Positions 1 to 8,386 of a DNA stretch of 64,000 nucleotides are shown piece by piece. Under the pieces are notes generated by a model that saw only the letters and a list, made by a program, of their open reading frames with translations, was not told the DNA's origin and did not search any database. The stretch comes from Streptomyces cynarae (GTDB taxonomy: Bacteria > Actinomycetota > Actinomycetes > Streptomycetales > Streptomycetaceae). Where the stretch lies: positions 5,424,001 through 5,488,000 of the forward strand of contig NZ_CP106793.1 in NCBI RefSeq assembly GCF_025642135.1, written 5' to 3'. The translations under genes were made by a program, and so were the position numbers. Each line of letters opens with the position of its first letter. The stretch's first letter is position 1.

Positions 1-753
1 CAGGTTGTCCGCCGCCGCGATCTCCAGCTCCTTCGCCAGGACGTCGTCGGCGCCGGCCAGGTCGATCGCGTTGACGTCCTGGTGCGCGGCCAGCGGCGCG
101 GCGATCTCCGCCGTACGGCCGGAGAGGACGTTCACGACACCACCCGGGACGTCGGAGGTGGCCAGCACCTCGCCCAGCGACAGAGCGGGCAGCGGGGCCT
201 TCTCGGAGGCGACCACGATCGCCGTGTTGCCGGTGGCGATCACCGGGGCCACGACCGAGACAAGGCCGAGGAAGGACGACTCCTGCGGGGCCAGTACGGC
301 GACCACGCCCGTCGGCTCGGGGGAGGAGAGGTTGAAGTACGGGCCCGCGACCGGGTTGGCACCGCCGATCACCTGGGCGATCTTGTCGGTCCAGCCCGCG
401 TACCAGACCCAGCGGTCGATGGTCGCGTCCACGACCGCCGCCGCCTTCGACTTCGACAGCCCCTCCGCGTCGGCCACCTCGCGCACGAACTGGTCGCGCC
501 GGCCCTCCAGCATCTCAGCGACGCGGTAGAGGACCTGGCCGCGGTTGTAGGCGGTCGCGCCGGACCAGCCGCCGAACGCCTTGCGCGCGGCGACCACCGC
601 GTCGCGGGCGTCCTTGCGGGAGGACAGCGGAGCGTTGGCCAGCCAGTTGCCCTTCGAGTCCTGCACCTCGTACACCCGGCCGCTCTCGGAACGCGGGAAC
701 TTCCCGCCGACGTACAGCTTGTAGGTCTTGAACACACTGAGTCGGTCAGACAT
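1..753 (-). CDS. Aldehyde dehydrogenase family protein, partial (runs off the left edge)
   Basis: The ATG is at 753 and 251 codons are visible before the window ends, so the half carrying the catalytic Cys is missing. The visible part has the N-terminal ALDH fold, with LYVGGKF at residues 13-19 and WYAGWTDKI near 117. The loop that normally reads PWNFP is here APQESSFLGL (155-164), so this is not a standard ALDH. The start overlaps the stop of the upstream ALDH by 8 nt (746-753), which implies translational coupling as third gene of the deoC operon. Seen: fold and overlap. Inferred: it forms a pair or hetero-oligomer with the upstream ALDH, possibly to oxidise the acetaldehyde that DeoC releases. 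The substrate is unknown. Confidence 0.85.
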   Translation of the reverse strand, partial: MSDRLSVFKTYKLYVGGKFPRSESGRVYEVQDSKGNWLANAPLSSRKDARDAVVAARKAFGGWSGATAYNRGQVLYRVAEMLEGRRDQFVREVADAEGLSKSKAAAVVDATIDRWVWYAGWTDKIAQVIGGANPVAGPYFNLSSPEPTGVVAVLAPQESSFLGLVSVVAPVIATGNTAIVVASEKAPLPALSLGEVLATSDVPGGVVNVLSGRTAEIAAPLAAHQDVNAIDLAGADDVLAKELEIAAADNL

Positions 754-2209
754 CGAGGTACGCCTCCAGGCCGTGGCGGCCGCCCTCGCGGCCGAAGCCC
801 GACTCCTTGTAGCCGCCGAACGGCGAGGTCGGGTCGAACTTGTTGAACGTGTTGGACCAGACGACACCGGCGCGCAGCTTGTTCGCGACGGCCAGGATGC
901 GGGAGCCCTTCTCCGTCCAGATGCCGGCGGACAGGCCGTACTGCGTGTTGTTCGCCTTGGCGACCGCCTCGTCCGGCGTGCGGAAGGTCAGGACGGAGAG
1001 CACCGGGCCGAAGATCTCGTCGCGGGCGATGGTGTGGGCCTGGGTGACGTTCGTGAAGAGGGTCGGGGCGAACCAGTAGCCGCTCTCCGGGATGTCGCAG
1101 GCAGGGGACCAGCGCTCGGCGCCCTCCGCCTCGCCCTGCTCGGCGAGCGCGGTGATCCGGGCCAGCTGCTCGGCGGAGTTGATCGCGCCGATGTCGGTGT
1201 TCTTGTCCAGCGGATCGCCCAGGCGGAGCGTGGACAGACGGCGCTTGAGGGAGTCGAGGAGCTCGTCGTGGATCGACTCCTGGACCAGCAGGCGGGAGCC
1301 CGCGCAGCAGACCTGGCCCTGGTTGAAGAAGATGCCGCCCACGATGCCCTCGACGGCCTGGTCTACGGGTGCGTCGTCGAAGACGATGTTGGCGCCCTTG
1401 CCGCCCAGTTCGAGCGTGAGCTTCTTCTCCGTGCCCGCCACCGTGCGGGCGATCTCCTTGCCGACGGCCGTGGAGCCGGTGAAGGCGACCTTGTTCACAT
1501 CCGGGTGCGCGACGAGAGCGGCGCCGGTGTCGCCGTAGCCGGGGAGGATGTTGACGACGCCCTTGGGCAGGCCTGCCTGGCGGCAGATGTCCGCGAAGAA
1601 CAGGGCGGACAGCGGGGTCGTCTCCGCCGGCTTGAGGACGACCGTGTTGCCGGTGGCCAGCGCCGGGGCGATCTTCCACGCGAGCATGAGCAGGGGGAAG
1701 TTCCAGGGGATGACCTGGCCGGCGACGCCCAGCGGACGCGGGTTCGAGCCGCTGTGCCCGTTTGTCGTCCTCTGGCCGAACCCGGCGTACTCCAGCTTGT
1801 CGGCCCAGCCCGCGTAGTAGAAGAAGTGCGCGGCGACCAGGGGCAGGTCGGCGTCGCGGGTCTCCTTGATGGGCTTGCCGTTGTCCAGGGTCTCCAGGAC
1901 CGCGAGCTCGCGGCTGCGCTCCTGGATGATGCGGGCGATGCGGAACAGGTACTTGGCGCGCTCGGAGCCGGGCAGAGCCGACCACTTCTCGAACGCCTTG
2001 CGGGCGGCCTTCACCGCTCGGTCGACGTCGGCCTCGCCGGCCTGGGCGACCTCGGACAGCACCTCTTCCGTGCTGGGCGAGATCGTCTTGAAGACCTTGC
2101 CGTCGGCCGCCTCGGTGAACTCGCCGTCGATGAACAGGCCGTAGGAGGGTGCGATGTCGACGATCGAGCGGGACTCGGGCGCCGGTGCGTACTCGAATGC
2201 GGATGCCAT
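746..2209 (-). CDS. NAD(P)-dependent aldehyde dehydrogenase
   Basis: This 487-residue full-length class-3-fold ALDH oxidises an aldehyde to a carboxylate with NAD(P)+. It has the PWNFP loop at residues 168-172, the cofactor motif FTGSTAVGKEIA around 243-254, the general-base Glu267 in LELGGKG, and the nucleophile Cys301 in GQVCCAGSR. The start is 5 nt downstream of the deoC stop and the end overlaps the next ALDH gene, so the three form one operon. DeoC cleaves deoxyribose-5-phosphate to glyceraldehyde-3-phosphate and acetaldehyde, so acetaldehyde oxidation is the natural inferred role. Other aldehydes cannot be excluded from sequence. Confidence 0.92.
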   Translation of the reverse strand: MASAFEYAPAPESRSIVDIAPSYGLFIDGEFTEAADGKVFKTISPSTEEVLSEVAQAGEADVDRAVKAARKAFEKWSALPGSERAKYLFRIARIIQERSRELAVLETLDNGKPIKETRDADLPLVAAHFFYYAGWADKLEYAGFGQRTTNGHSGSNPRPLGVAGQVIPWNFPLLMLAWKIAPALATGNTVVLKPAETTPLSALFFADICRQAGLPKGVVNILPGYGDTGAALVAHPDVNKVAFTGSTAVGKEIARTVAGTEKKLTLELGGKGANIVFDDAPVDQAVEGIVGGIFFNQGQVCCAGSRLLVQESIHDELLDSLKRRLSTLRLGDPLDKNTDIGAINSAEQLARITALAEQGEAEGAERWSPACDIPESGYWFAPTLFTNVTQAHTIARDEIFGPVLSVLTFRTPDEAVAKANNTQYGLSAGIWTEKGSRILAVANKLRAGVVWSNTFNKFDPTSPFGGYKESGFGREGGRHGLEAYLDV

Positions 2210-2214
2210 GGTGA

Positions 2215-3174
2215 TCAGTCCACCGTCACGTAGTCGGGGCCGGAGTAGCGGCCGGTGGCCAGCTTCTGACGCTGCATCAGCAGATCGTTCAGCAGCGAGG
2301 AGGCGCCGAAGCGGAACCAGTGGTTGTCCAGCCAGTCCTCACCGACGGTCTCGTTGACCAGGACGAGGAACTTGATCGCGTCCTTGCTGGTGCGGATGCC
2401 GCCGGCCGGCTTCACGCCGACCTGGACGCCGGTCTGCGCGCGGAAGTCGCGCACGGCCTCCAGCATGAGGAGGGTGTTGGCGGGCGTGGCGTTGACCGCG
2501 ACCTTGCCCGTCGAGGTCTTGATGAAGTCGGCGCCCGCCAGCATGCCGAGCCAGCTCGCGCGCCGGATGTTGTCGTACGTCGACAGCTCGCCGGTCTCGA
2601 AGATGACCTTCAGGCGGGCGGACGTCCCGCAGGCCTCCTTCACGGCGGTGATCTCGTCGTACACCTTCAGGTACCGGCCGGCGAGGAACGCCCCGCGGTC
2701 GATGACCATGTCGATCTCGTCGGCGCCCGCGGCGACGGCCTCACGCACGTCGGCCAGCTTCACGTCGAGGGCGGCACGGCCGGCCGGGAAGGCGGTGGCG
2801 ACCGAGGCCACCTTCACGCCGGAGCCCGCGACGGCCTCCTTGGCGACGGCCACCATGTCGGGGTAGACGCAGACCGCCGCGGTGGTCGGGGTCGTACGGT
2901 CCGTCGGGTCGGGGTGGACCGCCTTGGCGCCGAGCGCCCGGACCTTGCCGGGGGTGTCCGCGCCTTCCAGCGTCGTCAGGTCGACCATCGAGATGGCGAG
3001 GTCGATGGCGTACGCCTTCGCGGTGGTCTTGATGGATCGGGTGCCGAGCGAGGCGGCGCGCGCCTCGAGGCCGACCGCGTCGACGCCGGGCAGCCCGTGG
3101 AGGAAGCGGCGCAGCGTACTGTCGGACGCGGTGACGTCCGACAGGGCGTGTGCTGTGGGTGCAGTGGTGGGCAT
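2215..3174 (-). CDS. deoC: Deoxyribose-phosphate aldolase DeoC
   Basis: This class I aldolase splits 2-deoxy-D-ribose-5-phosphate into glyceraldehyde-3-phosphate and acetaldehyde, the last step of deoxynucleoside catabolism. The product is 319 aa. The Schiff-base Lys219 sits in FIKTSTGK, the second active-site Lys255 in VGVKPAGGIRTS, and Asp155 in EIDMVID. The ATG at 3174 was chosen because it gives the usual length; an in-frame GTG at 3180 is an alternative. A perfect CTACGCGCGTAG palindrome lies 19 nt upstream of the ATG, with a possible -10 (TATGCT) just downstream of it, so the transcript probably has a very short leader. It is the first gene of the deoC-ALDH-ALDH operon. Confidence 0.96.
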   Translation of the reverse strand: MPTTAPTAHALSDVTASDSTLRRFLHGLPGVDAVGLEARAASLGTRSIKTTAKAYAIDLAISMVDLTTLEGADTPGKVRALGAKAVHPDPTDRTTPTTAAVCVYPDMVAVAKEAVAGSGVKVASVATAFPAGRAALDVKLADVREAVAAGADEIDMVIDRGAFLAGRYLKVYDEITAVKEACGTSARLKVIFETGELSTYDNIRRASWLGMLAGADFIKTSTGKVAVNATPANTLLMLEAVRDFRAQTGVQVGVKPAGGIRTSKDAIKFLVLVNETVGEDWLDNHWFRFGASSLLNDLLMQRQKLATGRYSGPDYVTVD

Positions 3175-3193
3175 GGTCACCAGCCGAGCATAT

Positions 3194-3205
3194 CTACGCG
3201 CGTAG
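3194..3205. promoter_or_regulatory. Candidate operator CTACGCGCGTAG upstream of deoC
   Basis: This perfect 12-bp palindrome is separated from the deoC ATG by exactly 19 nt. The identical sequence, at the identical distance, precedes the purine nucleoside phosphorylase gene (8301-8312). Two copies in front of two genes of the same pathway suggest a shared repressor site; the DeoR-family regulator at 10574 is a nearby candidate. The binding protein is inferred. Confidence 0.6.
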
Positions 3206-3299
3206 CGGCTGTACACCCCCGTGTGCGCATCGCAACGCCGACGCAATGCCGACGAGACCGCCCACGACCGCGCCGGCCCCGTCGTGCAGAATCGGGACC

Positions 3300-3998
3300 A
3301 TGACGACGCCCGAGCACGAGTCACCAGCGCCGCAGCCGCCGGCCCCCGAGTTCAGGGACCGGGTCCACCGGTCGTCCGGAGGCATCGCGGGCGGTGTCCT
3401 GCTGCTCGCCATCGTCGCGTGGCTCGGCTTCGACGCGCTGTTCACCGGCCACGGCCGCACCCCGTGGCTGGCGCTCGCCGCGATGATCCTCGTCGTGCCG
3501 CTGGTGGTCGCCTTCACCCTGCGGCCGGCCGTGTACGCCAACGACGAGCGGCTGCGCATCCGCAACCCCTTCCGCGTGATCGTCCTGCCCTGGGGCCAGG
3601 TCGCCGCCCTGCGGTCCGGCTACTCGAACGAGGTCATCGCCAAGTCCGGCACCAAGTACCAGCTGTGGGCGGTGCCCGTGTCGATGCGGGCACGCAAGAG
3701 GGCGGCACGGCAGCAGGCGCGGGCCGCCGGGGCCGGGGATCGCGGGAAGGACCGGCTGTTGCGGCCTCGGCCCTTCGGCCCCGGCGCACTGGACGCCGGC
3801 TCGGTGGGCCCCGCCGGCCCGACCGGTCCCGCCCGCGCCACCACCGACCAGATCATGGATGACCTGCGTCAGCTGCACGAGACCCGAGAGCCGGAGGAGA
3901 CGGCTCAGGGTGAGGTGACGGTCCGCTGGGCCTACGAGATCGCGGGGCCGGCGGTCGCGGGAGCGGTGGTGCTGGCGATTCTGCTGGCGGTGGGCTGA
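3300..3998 (+). CDS. PH domain-containing membrane protein
   Basis: The ATG at 3300 gives 232 aa. Residues 26-45 and 52-72 form two membrane segments. They are followed by a bacterial PH-like stretch (residues ~75-130, including YANDERLRIRNPF and LPWGQVAALRSGYS), a Pro/Gly-rich linker (~150-185), and a C-terminal membrane segment (~213-231). Family members are called PH domain or DUF3093-like proteins of unknown function. It is divergent from deoC across 125 bp and faces the long repetitive locus on its 3' side. No function can be assigned from context. Confidence 0.8.
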   Translation: MTTPEHESPAPQPPAPEFRDRVHRSSGGIAGGVLLLAIVAWLGFDALFTGHGRTPWLALAAMILVVPLVVAFTLRPAVYANDERLRIRNPFRVIVLPWGQVAALRSGYSNEVIAKSGTKYQLWAVPVSMRARKRAARQQARAAGAGDRGKDRLLRPRPFGPGALDAGSVGPAGPTGPARATTDQIMDDLRQLHETREPEETAQGEVTVRWAYEIAGPAVAGAVVLAILLAVG

Positions 3999-4084
3999 GC
4001 CGGGCGGGCTGCGCGCGGTGAGCTCTTGAGGCGGGGGCGGGGTGGGCTGCCCCGGGGGTTGGATCGGTGGACGTCCGTTGCCGG

Positions 4085-4250
4085 GGTGGCTGTCGGGCCG
4101 CTCGCTTCTTTGTCAGGGTCGTGCTTCCGCGGGCCGAGTCAAGGGCGCTGCACTCCGCTGCGCTGCGTTCCGCGTCGGCTGCGCCGATGGCCCTTCGGGC
4201 CACCCTTGACTAGTCCCGCTCCAGCACGGGGGAGAAGCGAGCGAGCGGCC
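4085..4250 (+). repeat. Left arm of a 166-bp inverted repeat
   Basis: This segment is the reverse complement of 5314-5479 with about 163 of 166 positions identical and no gaps. Inside the arm, 4137-4211 is itself bounded by AGTCAAGGG and CCCTTGACT, so each arm carries a 75-bp unit with terminal inverted repeats, as a MITE-like element would. The arms enclose 1063 bp of repetitive, apparently non-coding DNA. No transposase is present and target duplications were not found. Confidence 0.9.
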
Positions 4251-4342
4251 GGGGATGGAACGGGGGGCCGGCGGGGTTCAAGGAGCCTGTCGTCCGGCTT
4301 GTGCCCGGTGGCTGGGCGGACGCATCAACGCCTCACATGCAC

Positions 4343-4755
4343 GCCGGGCCGGCAAAGCGGCATACGGCCGGTGGATGGATGGATGGTGGGTGGTTATGCC
4401 GGGCCGGCAAGGCGGCGTGCGGCCGGTTGATGGTGGTGGGAGGCTCGCCGGGCTGGCGAAGCGGCGTGCGGCTGCCGGTGGATGGTGGTGGGTGGGCACG
4501 CCGGATCGGCGAAGCGGCGTGCGGCCGGTTGATGGTGGTGGGAGGCTCGCCGGGCTGGCGAAGCGGCGTGCGGCTGCCGGTGGATGGTGGTGGGTGGGCA
4601 CGCCGGGCCGGCAAGGCGGCGTGCGGCCGGTTGATGGTGGTGGGAGGCTCGCCGGGCTGGCGAAGCGGCGTGCGGCTGCCGGTGGATGGTGGTGGGTGGG
4701 CACGCCGGATCGGCGAAGCGGCGTGCGGCCGGTTGATGGTGGTGGGTGGTGGGTG
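4343..4755 (+). repeat. Tandem repeat array, period 102 bp
   Basis: Units begin at 4398, 4500, 4602 and 4704 (the last is partial), each exactly 102 bp after the one before. They alternate between GCCGGGCCGGCAAGG and GCCGGATCGGCGAAG at their start, giving a 204-bp super-period. Each unit splits into two related halves of about 50 bp ending in GATGGTGGTGGG. A diverged half-unit starts at 4343. The period is divisible by three, so long open frames run through it, but no ribosome binding site or known domain supports translation. Confidence 0.9.
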
Positions 4756-5313
4756 GTGTGTGTGCGGAGAGTGCAACACATCCGCGTCATCTGTCGCACT
4801 TCGCGGGAGAGACACTGCCCTCGCCCTGCGAGCGTGACGGTCTCCCATCCTCCTTTGGGGTTGGCCCTCCTTTGGGGGTGGCGGTCGGGTCCGTGTGAGT
4901 GGCGGTCCCCGGCATGGCGGCTCTGCGCATGTGCCGCCGGTCGCCGCTTGCCCTTGCGCTCCCCTCCCCATCTGCATGCCGTGTGAGCCGACGGGGCCGG
5001 GTCCGTCCGCCCACGCACCGTGAGCACCAAGTCCGCCGATGCGCCGCCGATCCGCGGTCGCGTTCCCGCCTTCGCACCGTCAGCCGCTGAACCCACTCGT
5101 CGTGCGGGCGAGATGCGATCGCGAACCCCTATCGGCCGTCTGCCGCTTTGCCGGGCCGGCGTGCATGCGAGTTGCGATCGCGCATCCGCTACCCGCCGTA
5201 TGCCGCTGAACCCACCCGGCGTGCAGGCGAGATGCGATCGCGTCCCGAACCCCGAACCCCGAGTACAGCGCAGCCCACGCGCAGGTCGCCCGGCCTGGGC
5301 ACCCGTTCCTCCG
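4756..5313. other. Rest of the inverted-repeat locus, no gene recognised
   Basis: I find no supported gene here. Three degenerate copies of a unit containing GATGCGATCGCG or GTTGCGATCGCG lie around 5110, 5173 and 5230. The stretch near 5146-5180 is close to the reverse complement of 4337-4372, the start of the tandem array, so the inside of the locus also has a weaker inverted symmetry. Whether it is transcribed is unknown. Confidence 0.6.
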
Positions 5314-5479
5314 GGCCGCTCGCTCGCTTCTCCCCCGTGCTGGAGCGGGACTAGTCAAGGGTGGCCCGAAGGGCCATCGGCGCAGCCGACGCGGAACGCA
5401 GCGCAGCGGAGTGCAGCGCCCTTGACTCGGCCCGCGGAAGCACGACCCTGACCAAGAAGCGAGCGGCCCAACGGCCACC
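5314..5479 (-). repeat. Right arm of a 166-bp inverted repeat
   Basis: This is the inverted partner of 4085-4250 with about 98% identity and no gaps; the core 75-bp unit is at 5353-5427. It ends about 55 bp before the stop of the phosphosugar mutase gene, which is transcribed leftward toward it. The arms could pair in single-stranded DNA or RNA to make a very long stem, or could be two convergent copies of one dispersed element. Confidence 0.9.
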
Positions 5480-5534
5480 TCACAACCCCCGGCGAGCCGA
5501 AGCCCCCCGGCCGCGCACCCCCGGCGGGGACAGG

Positions 5535-7166
5535 TCAGATGCCTGCCGCCGCCGACAGGTCGCGCTTGATCGACGCCAGCAGCTCGGTGGCCCTCGCCCG
5601 GGCCGCCGGGAGGTCGGCGTGCGTCGCGACCGGGACCACGACCTCCAGATAGCACTTGAGCTTGGGCTCCGTACCGCTGGGGCGGACGATCACGCGGGCG
5701 CCGTCGAGCGTGTAGCGCAGGCCGTCCGTGGGCGGGAGCATGTCCGTGCCCTGGGTGAGGTCCTCCGACTTCGTGATGGGCAGCCCCGCCAGCGCGGTCG
5801 GAGGCTGCTCACGCAGGCGGCGCATCGCGGCGGCGATGAGCGACAGGTCCTGGACGCGGACCGAGAGCTGGTCGGTGGCGTGCAGGCCGTGCTCGACGGC
5901 GAGGTCGTCGAGGAGGTCCAGCAGCGTGCGGCCCTCGGACTTCAGCTGCGAGGCGAGCTCCGTGATCAGGAGCGCCGCGGTGATGCCGTCCTTGTCGCGT
6001 ACGCCGTCCGGGTCGACGCAGTAGCCGAGCGCCTCCTCGTAGCCGTAGCGCAGGCCCTCGACACGGGCGATCCACTTGAAGCCGGTGAGGGTCTCCTCGT
6101 ACGGCAGGCCCGCCTTCTCGGCGATGCGGCCGAGGAGGGAGGAGGAGACGATCGACTCGGCGAAAGTGCCGTGCGCGCCGCGCCGGACCAGGTGGGCCGC
6201 GAGCAGGGCGCCGACCTCGTCGCCGCGGAGCATGCGCCAGTCGCTGCCGTCCTTGACTGCGGCGGCACAGCGGTCGGCGTCCGGGTCGTTGGCGATGACC
6301 AGGTCGGGGTCCGTCTCGCGGGCCTTGGCGAAGGCGAGGTCCATGGCGCCGGGCTCTTCCGGGTTGGGGAAGGCGACGGTCGGGAAGTCCGGGTCGGGTT
6401 CGGCCTGCTCGGCGACGAGGACCGGTTCGGGGAAGCCGGCCCGGGCGAAGGCCGCGAGGAGGACGTCCTTGCCGACGCCGTGCATCGCCGTGTAGACGGT
6501 GCGGGCGATGCGCGGGGAGTCCGGGGCGAGGACGGCGTCCGTGCGGGCGAGGTAGGCCTCGAGGACGCTGTCGTCCAGGGTGTCCCAGCCTGCGTCCGGG
6601 CGGGGGACGGCGGTGAGGGTCGTGATCGCGTCGATCTCGGCCGCGATCTCGGCGTCCGCCGGGGGCACGATCTGGGAACCGTCGCCGAGGTAGACCTTGT
6701 AGCCGTTGTCGCGCGGCGGATTGTGGCTGGCGGTGACCTCCACGCCGGCGACCGCGCCGAGGTGCCGGATGGCAAAGGCGAGGACGGGAGTGGGCAGGGG
6801 GCGGGGGAGGAGGGCCGCGCGCAGGCCCGCGCCCGTCATGACGGCCGCGGTGTCCCGGGCGAAGTCGGCGGACTTGTGGCGGGCGTCGTAGCCGATGACG
6901 ACGAGGCCGCCGCCGTGCCCCTGGGCCTTGAGATACGCGGCGAGTCCCGCGGCGGCGCGGATGACCACCGAGCGGTTCATGCGCATCGGGCCGGCGCCGA
7001 GTTCGCCGCGCAGGCCGGCGGTGCCGAACTGGAGGGTGCCGCTGAAACGCGTGGCGAGCTCGGCGTGGTCCTCGGCGTCGATGAGCTTGGCGAGTTCGTC
7101 ACGGGTGTCCGCGTCGGGATCCTCGGCCAGCCACGCCTTGGCCCGTGCGATGAGTTCGTCGTGCAC
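5535..7166 (-). CDS. Phospho-sugar mutase (phosphoglucomutase/phosphomannomutase/phosphopentomutase type)
   Basis: This 543-aa cytosolic alpha-D-phosphohexomutase-superfamily enzyme moves phosphate between C1 and C5/C6 of a sugar phosphate through a phosphoserine. Ser147 in TASHNP is the phosphorylated residue, and the Mg2+ loop NDPDADR is at residues 293-299. The length fits the PGM2 branch, which includes enzymes with phosphopentomutase activity. The GTG at 7166 is preceded by GAGAGG. Lying between deoC and the purine nucleoside phosphorylase, it may convert deoxyribose-1-phosphate to deoxyribose-5-phosphate. That role is inferred; a general phosphoglucomutase/phosphomannomutase is equally possible from sequence. 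Confidence 0.92.
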   Translation of the reverse strand: MHDELIARAKAWLAEDPDADTRDELAKLIDAEDHAELATRFSGTLQFGTAGLRGELGAGPMRMNRSVVIRAAAGLAAYLKAQGHGGGLVVIGYDARHKSADFARDTAAVMTGAGLRAALLPRPLPTPVLAFAIRHLGAVAGVEVTASHNPPRDNGYKVYLGDGSQIVPPADAEIAAEIDAITTLTAVPRPDAGWDTLDDSVLEAYLARTDAVLAPDSPRIARTVYTAMHGVGKDVLLAAFARAGFPEPVLVAEQAEPDPDFPTVAFPNPEEPGAMDLAFAKARETDPDLVIANDPDADRCAAAVKDGSDWRMLRGDEVGALLAAHLVRRGAHGTFAESIVSSSLLGRIAEKAGLPYEETLTGFKWIARVEGLRYGYEEALGYCVDPDGVRDKDGITAALLITELASQLKSEGRTLLDLLDDLAVEHGLHATDQLSVRVQDLSLIAAAMRRLREQPPTALAGLPITKSEDLTQGTDMLPPTDGLRYTLDGARVIVRPSGTEPKLKCYLEVVVPVATHADLPAARARATELLASIKRDLSAAAGI

Positions 7167-7333
7167 GTCGGGTCAACCTCTCGTTGTGTGGTCGGTGGCG
7201 TTGCGTGTGGGGAGCGGGCGGGTGCGTCGCGCATCGCTTTCCCGTCCAGTGCAGCACGGCGGCCGGACAGGTGGGGGAGCCGGGTGCGGCGGCATGTCGG
7301 TCCGCGCCTCTCGGCCCAGGCCGGCGAGGTCAG

Positions 7334-7424
7334 CCCGTCTGGGGGTCCCCCTGCTCGAAGAGGCCGGGAGAGTTCGAGGACGAGACCGAAGGCCGACCCG
7401 GGGGTCTGGGGGCGGAGCCCCCAG
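7334..7424. repeat. 91-bp dispersed intergenic repeat, copy A
   Basis: Starting CCCGTCTGGG and containing CCTGCTCGAAGAG, this matches 18356-18446 over the same 91-bp length. A shorter related piece occurs at about 21493-21530. The end is a GGGGGCGGAGCCCCC hairpin. It sits between the purine nucleoside phosphorylase and mutase genes, where it could terminate the phosphorylase transcript. Confidence 0.75.
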
Positions 7425-7450
7425 AGGAGGGCACCCCGTGCGACGGTGCC

Positions 7451-8281
7451 CTACAGCCGTTCCAGCACCTGCGCCAGCAGTGCTCCCATCCGCGTGGCGG
7501 AGTCGCGGCCCGCCTGCAGGACCTCCTCGTGGTTCAGCGGCTCGCCCGTCATACCGGCGGCGAGGTTCGTGACCAGGGAGATGCCCAGGACCTCGGCGCC
7601 CGCCTCGCGCGCGGCGATCGCCTCGAGGACCGTCGACATGCCGACCAGGTCCGCGCCGATGGTGCGGGCCATGCGGATCTCCGCCGGGGTCTCGTAGTGC
7701 GGGCCGGTGAACTGCGCGTAGACGCCCTCCTCGAGGGTGGGGTCGATCTCCTTGCACAGGGCGCGCAGGCGCGGGGAGTACAGGTCGGTGAGGTCGACGA
7801 AGTTGGCGCCGACGATCGGTGAGGTCGCCGTCAGGTTGATGTGGTCGCTTATCAGGACCGGCTGGCCCGGGCGCATCGTCTCGCGCAGGCCGCCGCAGCC
7901 GTTGGTCAGCACGACGGTCTTGGCGCCGGCGGCGACGGCGGTGCGGACGCCGTGCGCGACGGCGGCGACGCCGCGGCCCTCGTAGTAGTGCGTACGGCCG
8001 AGGAAGACCAGGGCACGCTTGTCGCCGATCCGGTACGAGCGGATCTTGCCGCCGTGGCCCTCGACGGCCGGCGGCGGGAAGCCGGGCAGCTCGGTGACGT
8101 GGTGCTCGGCGGCGGGGGCGCCGAGGGCGTCGACGGCCGGAGCCCAGCCGGAGCCCATCACGAGGGCGACATCGTGGGTCTCGGCACCCGTCAGCTCGCG
8201 CAGGCGCGCGGCGGCGGCGTCGGCGGCGGCGTAGGGGTCGCCCTGGATGTCGTCCGGAAGAAGAGATGCGTTCACGCGCAT
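7451..8281 (-). CDS. Purine-nucleoside phosphorylase
   Basis: It cleaves purine (deoxy)nucleosides with phosphate, giving the free base and (deoxy)ribose-1-phosphate. The product is 276 aa, the size of trimeric family members. It has the phosphate-binding VMGSGWAP at 41-48, GRTHYYEG at 95-102, NGCGGL at 127-132, and the base-pocket region GPHYETPAE followed by VGMSTVLE. The ATG at 8281 was chosen; a GTG at 8275 is possible and no clear ribosome binding site is seen, so the message may be nearly leaderless. The palindrome 19 nt upstream is identical to the one before deoC. Together with the mutase and DeoC it completes a route from deoxynucleosides to glycolysis. Confidence 0.93.
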   Translation of the reverse strand: MRVNASLLPDDIQGDPYAAADAAAARLRELTGAETHDVALVMGSGWAPAVDALGAPAAEHHVTELPGFPPPAVEGHGGKIRSYRIGDKRALVFLGRTHYYEGRGVAAVAHGVRTAVAAGAKTVVLTNGCGGLRETMRPGQPVLISDHINLTATSPIVGANFVDLTDLYSPRLRALCKEIDPTLEEGVYAQFTGPHYETPAEIRMARTIGADLVGMSTVLEAIAAREAGAEVLGISLVTNLAAGMTGEPLNHEEVLQAGRDSATRMGALLAQVLERL

Positions 8282-8300
8282 GAGGGTAGCCGGTCTTTGC

Positions 8301-8312
8301 CTACGCGCGTAG
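8301..8312. promoter_or_regulatory. Candidate operator CTACGCGCGTAG upstream of purine nucleoside phosphorylase
   Basis: This is the second copy of the perfect 12-bp palindrome, 19 nt from the ATG at 8281, mirroring the deoC arrangement. It probably overlaps the promoter. The regulator is not identified by sequence. Confidence 0.6.
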
Positions 8313-8386
8313 ATGACGGAGGTCACGGCAATGCGATCGTTGTCTTGCCGTTTTCGGAGAAAGGGAGAAAAACGGGCTGAAAGGGG

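Noticed and set aside
4255..4986. Open frames through the 102-bp repeats giving a repeated Trp/Gly/Arg protein
   Set aside because: Several frames on both strands stay open because the period is divisible by three, there is no ribosome binding site, and the sequence has no domain.
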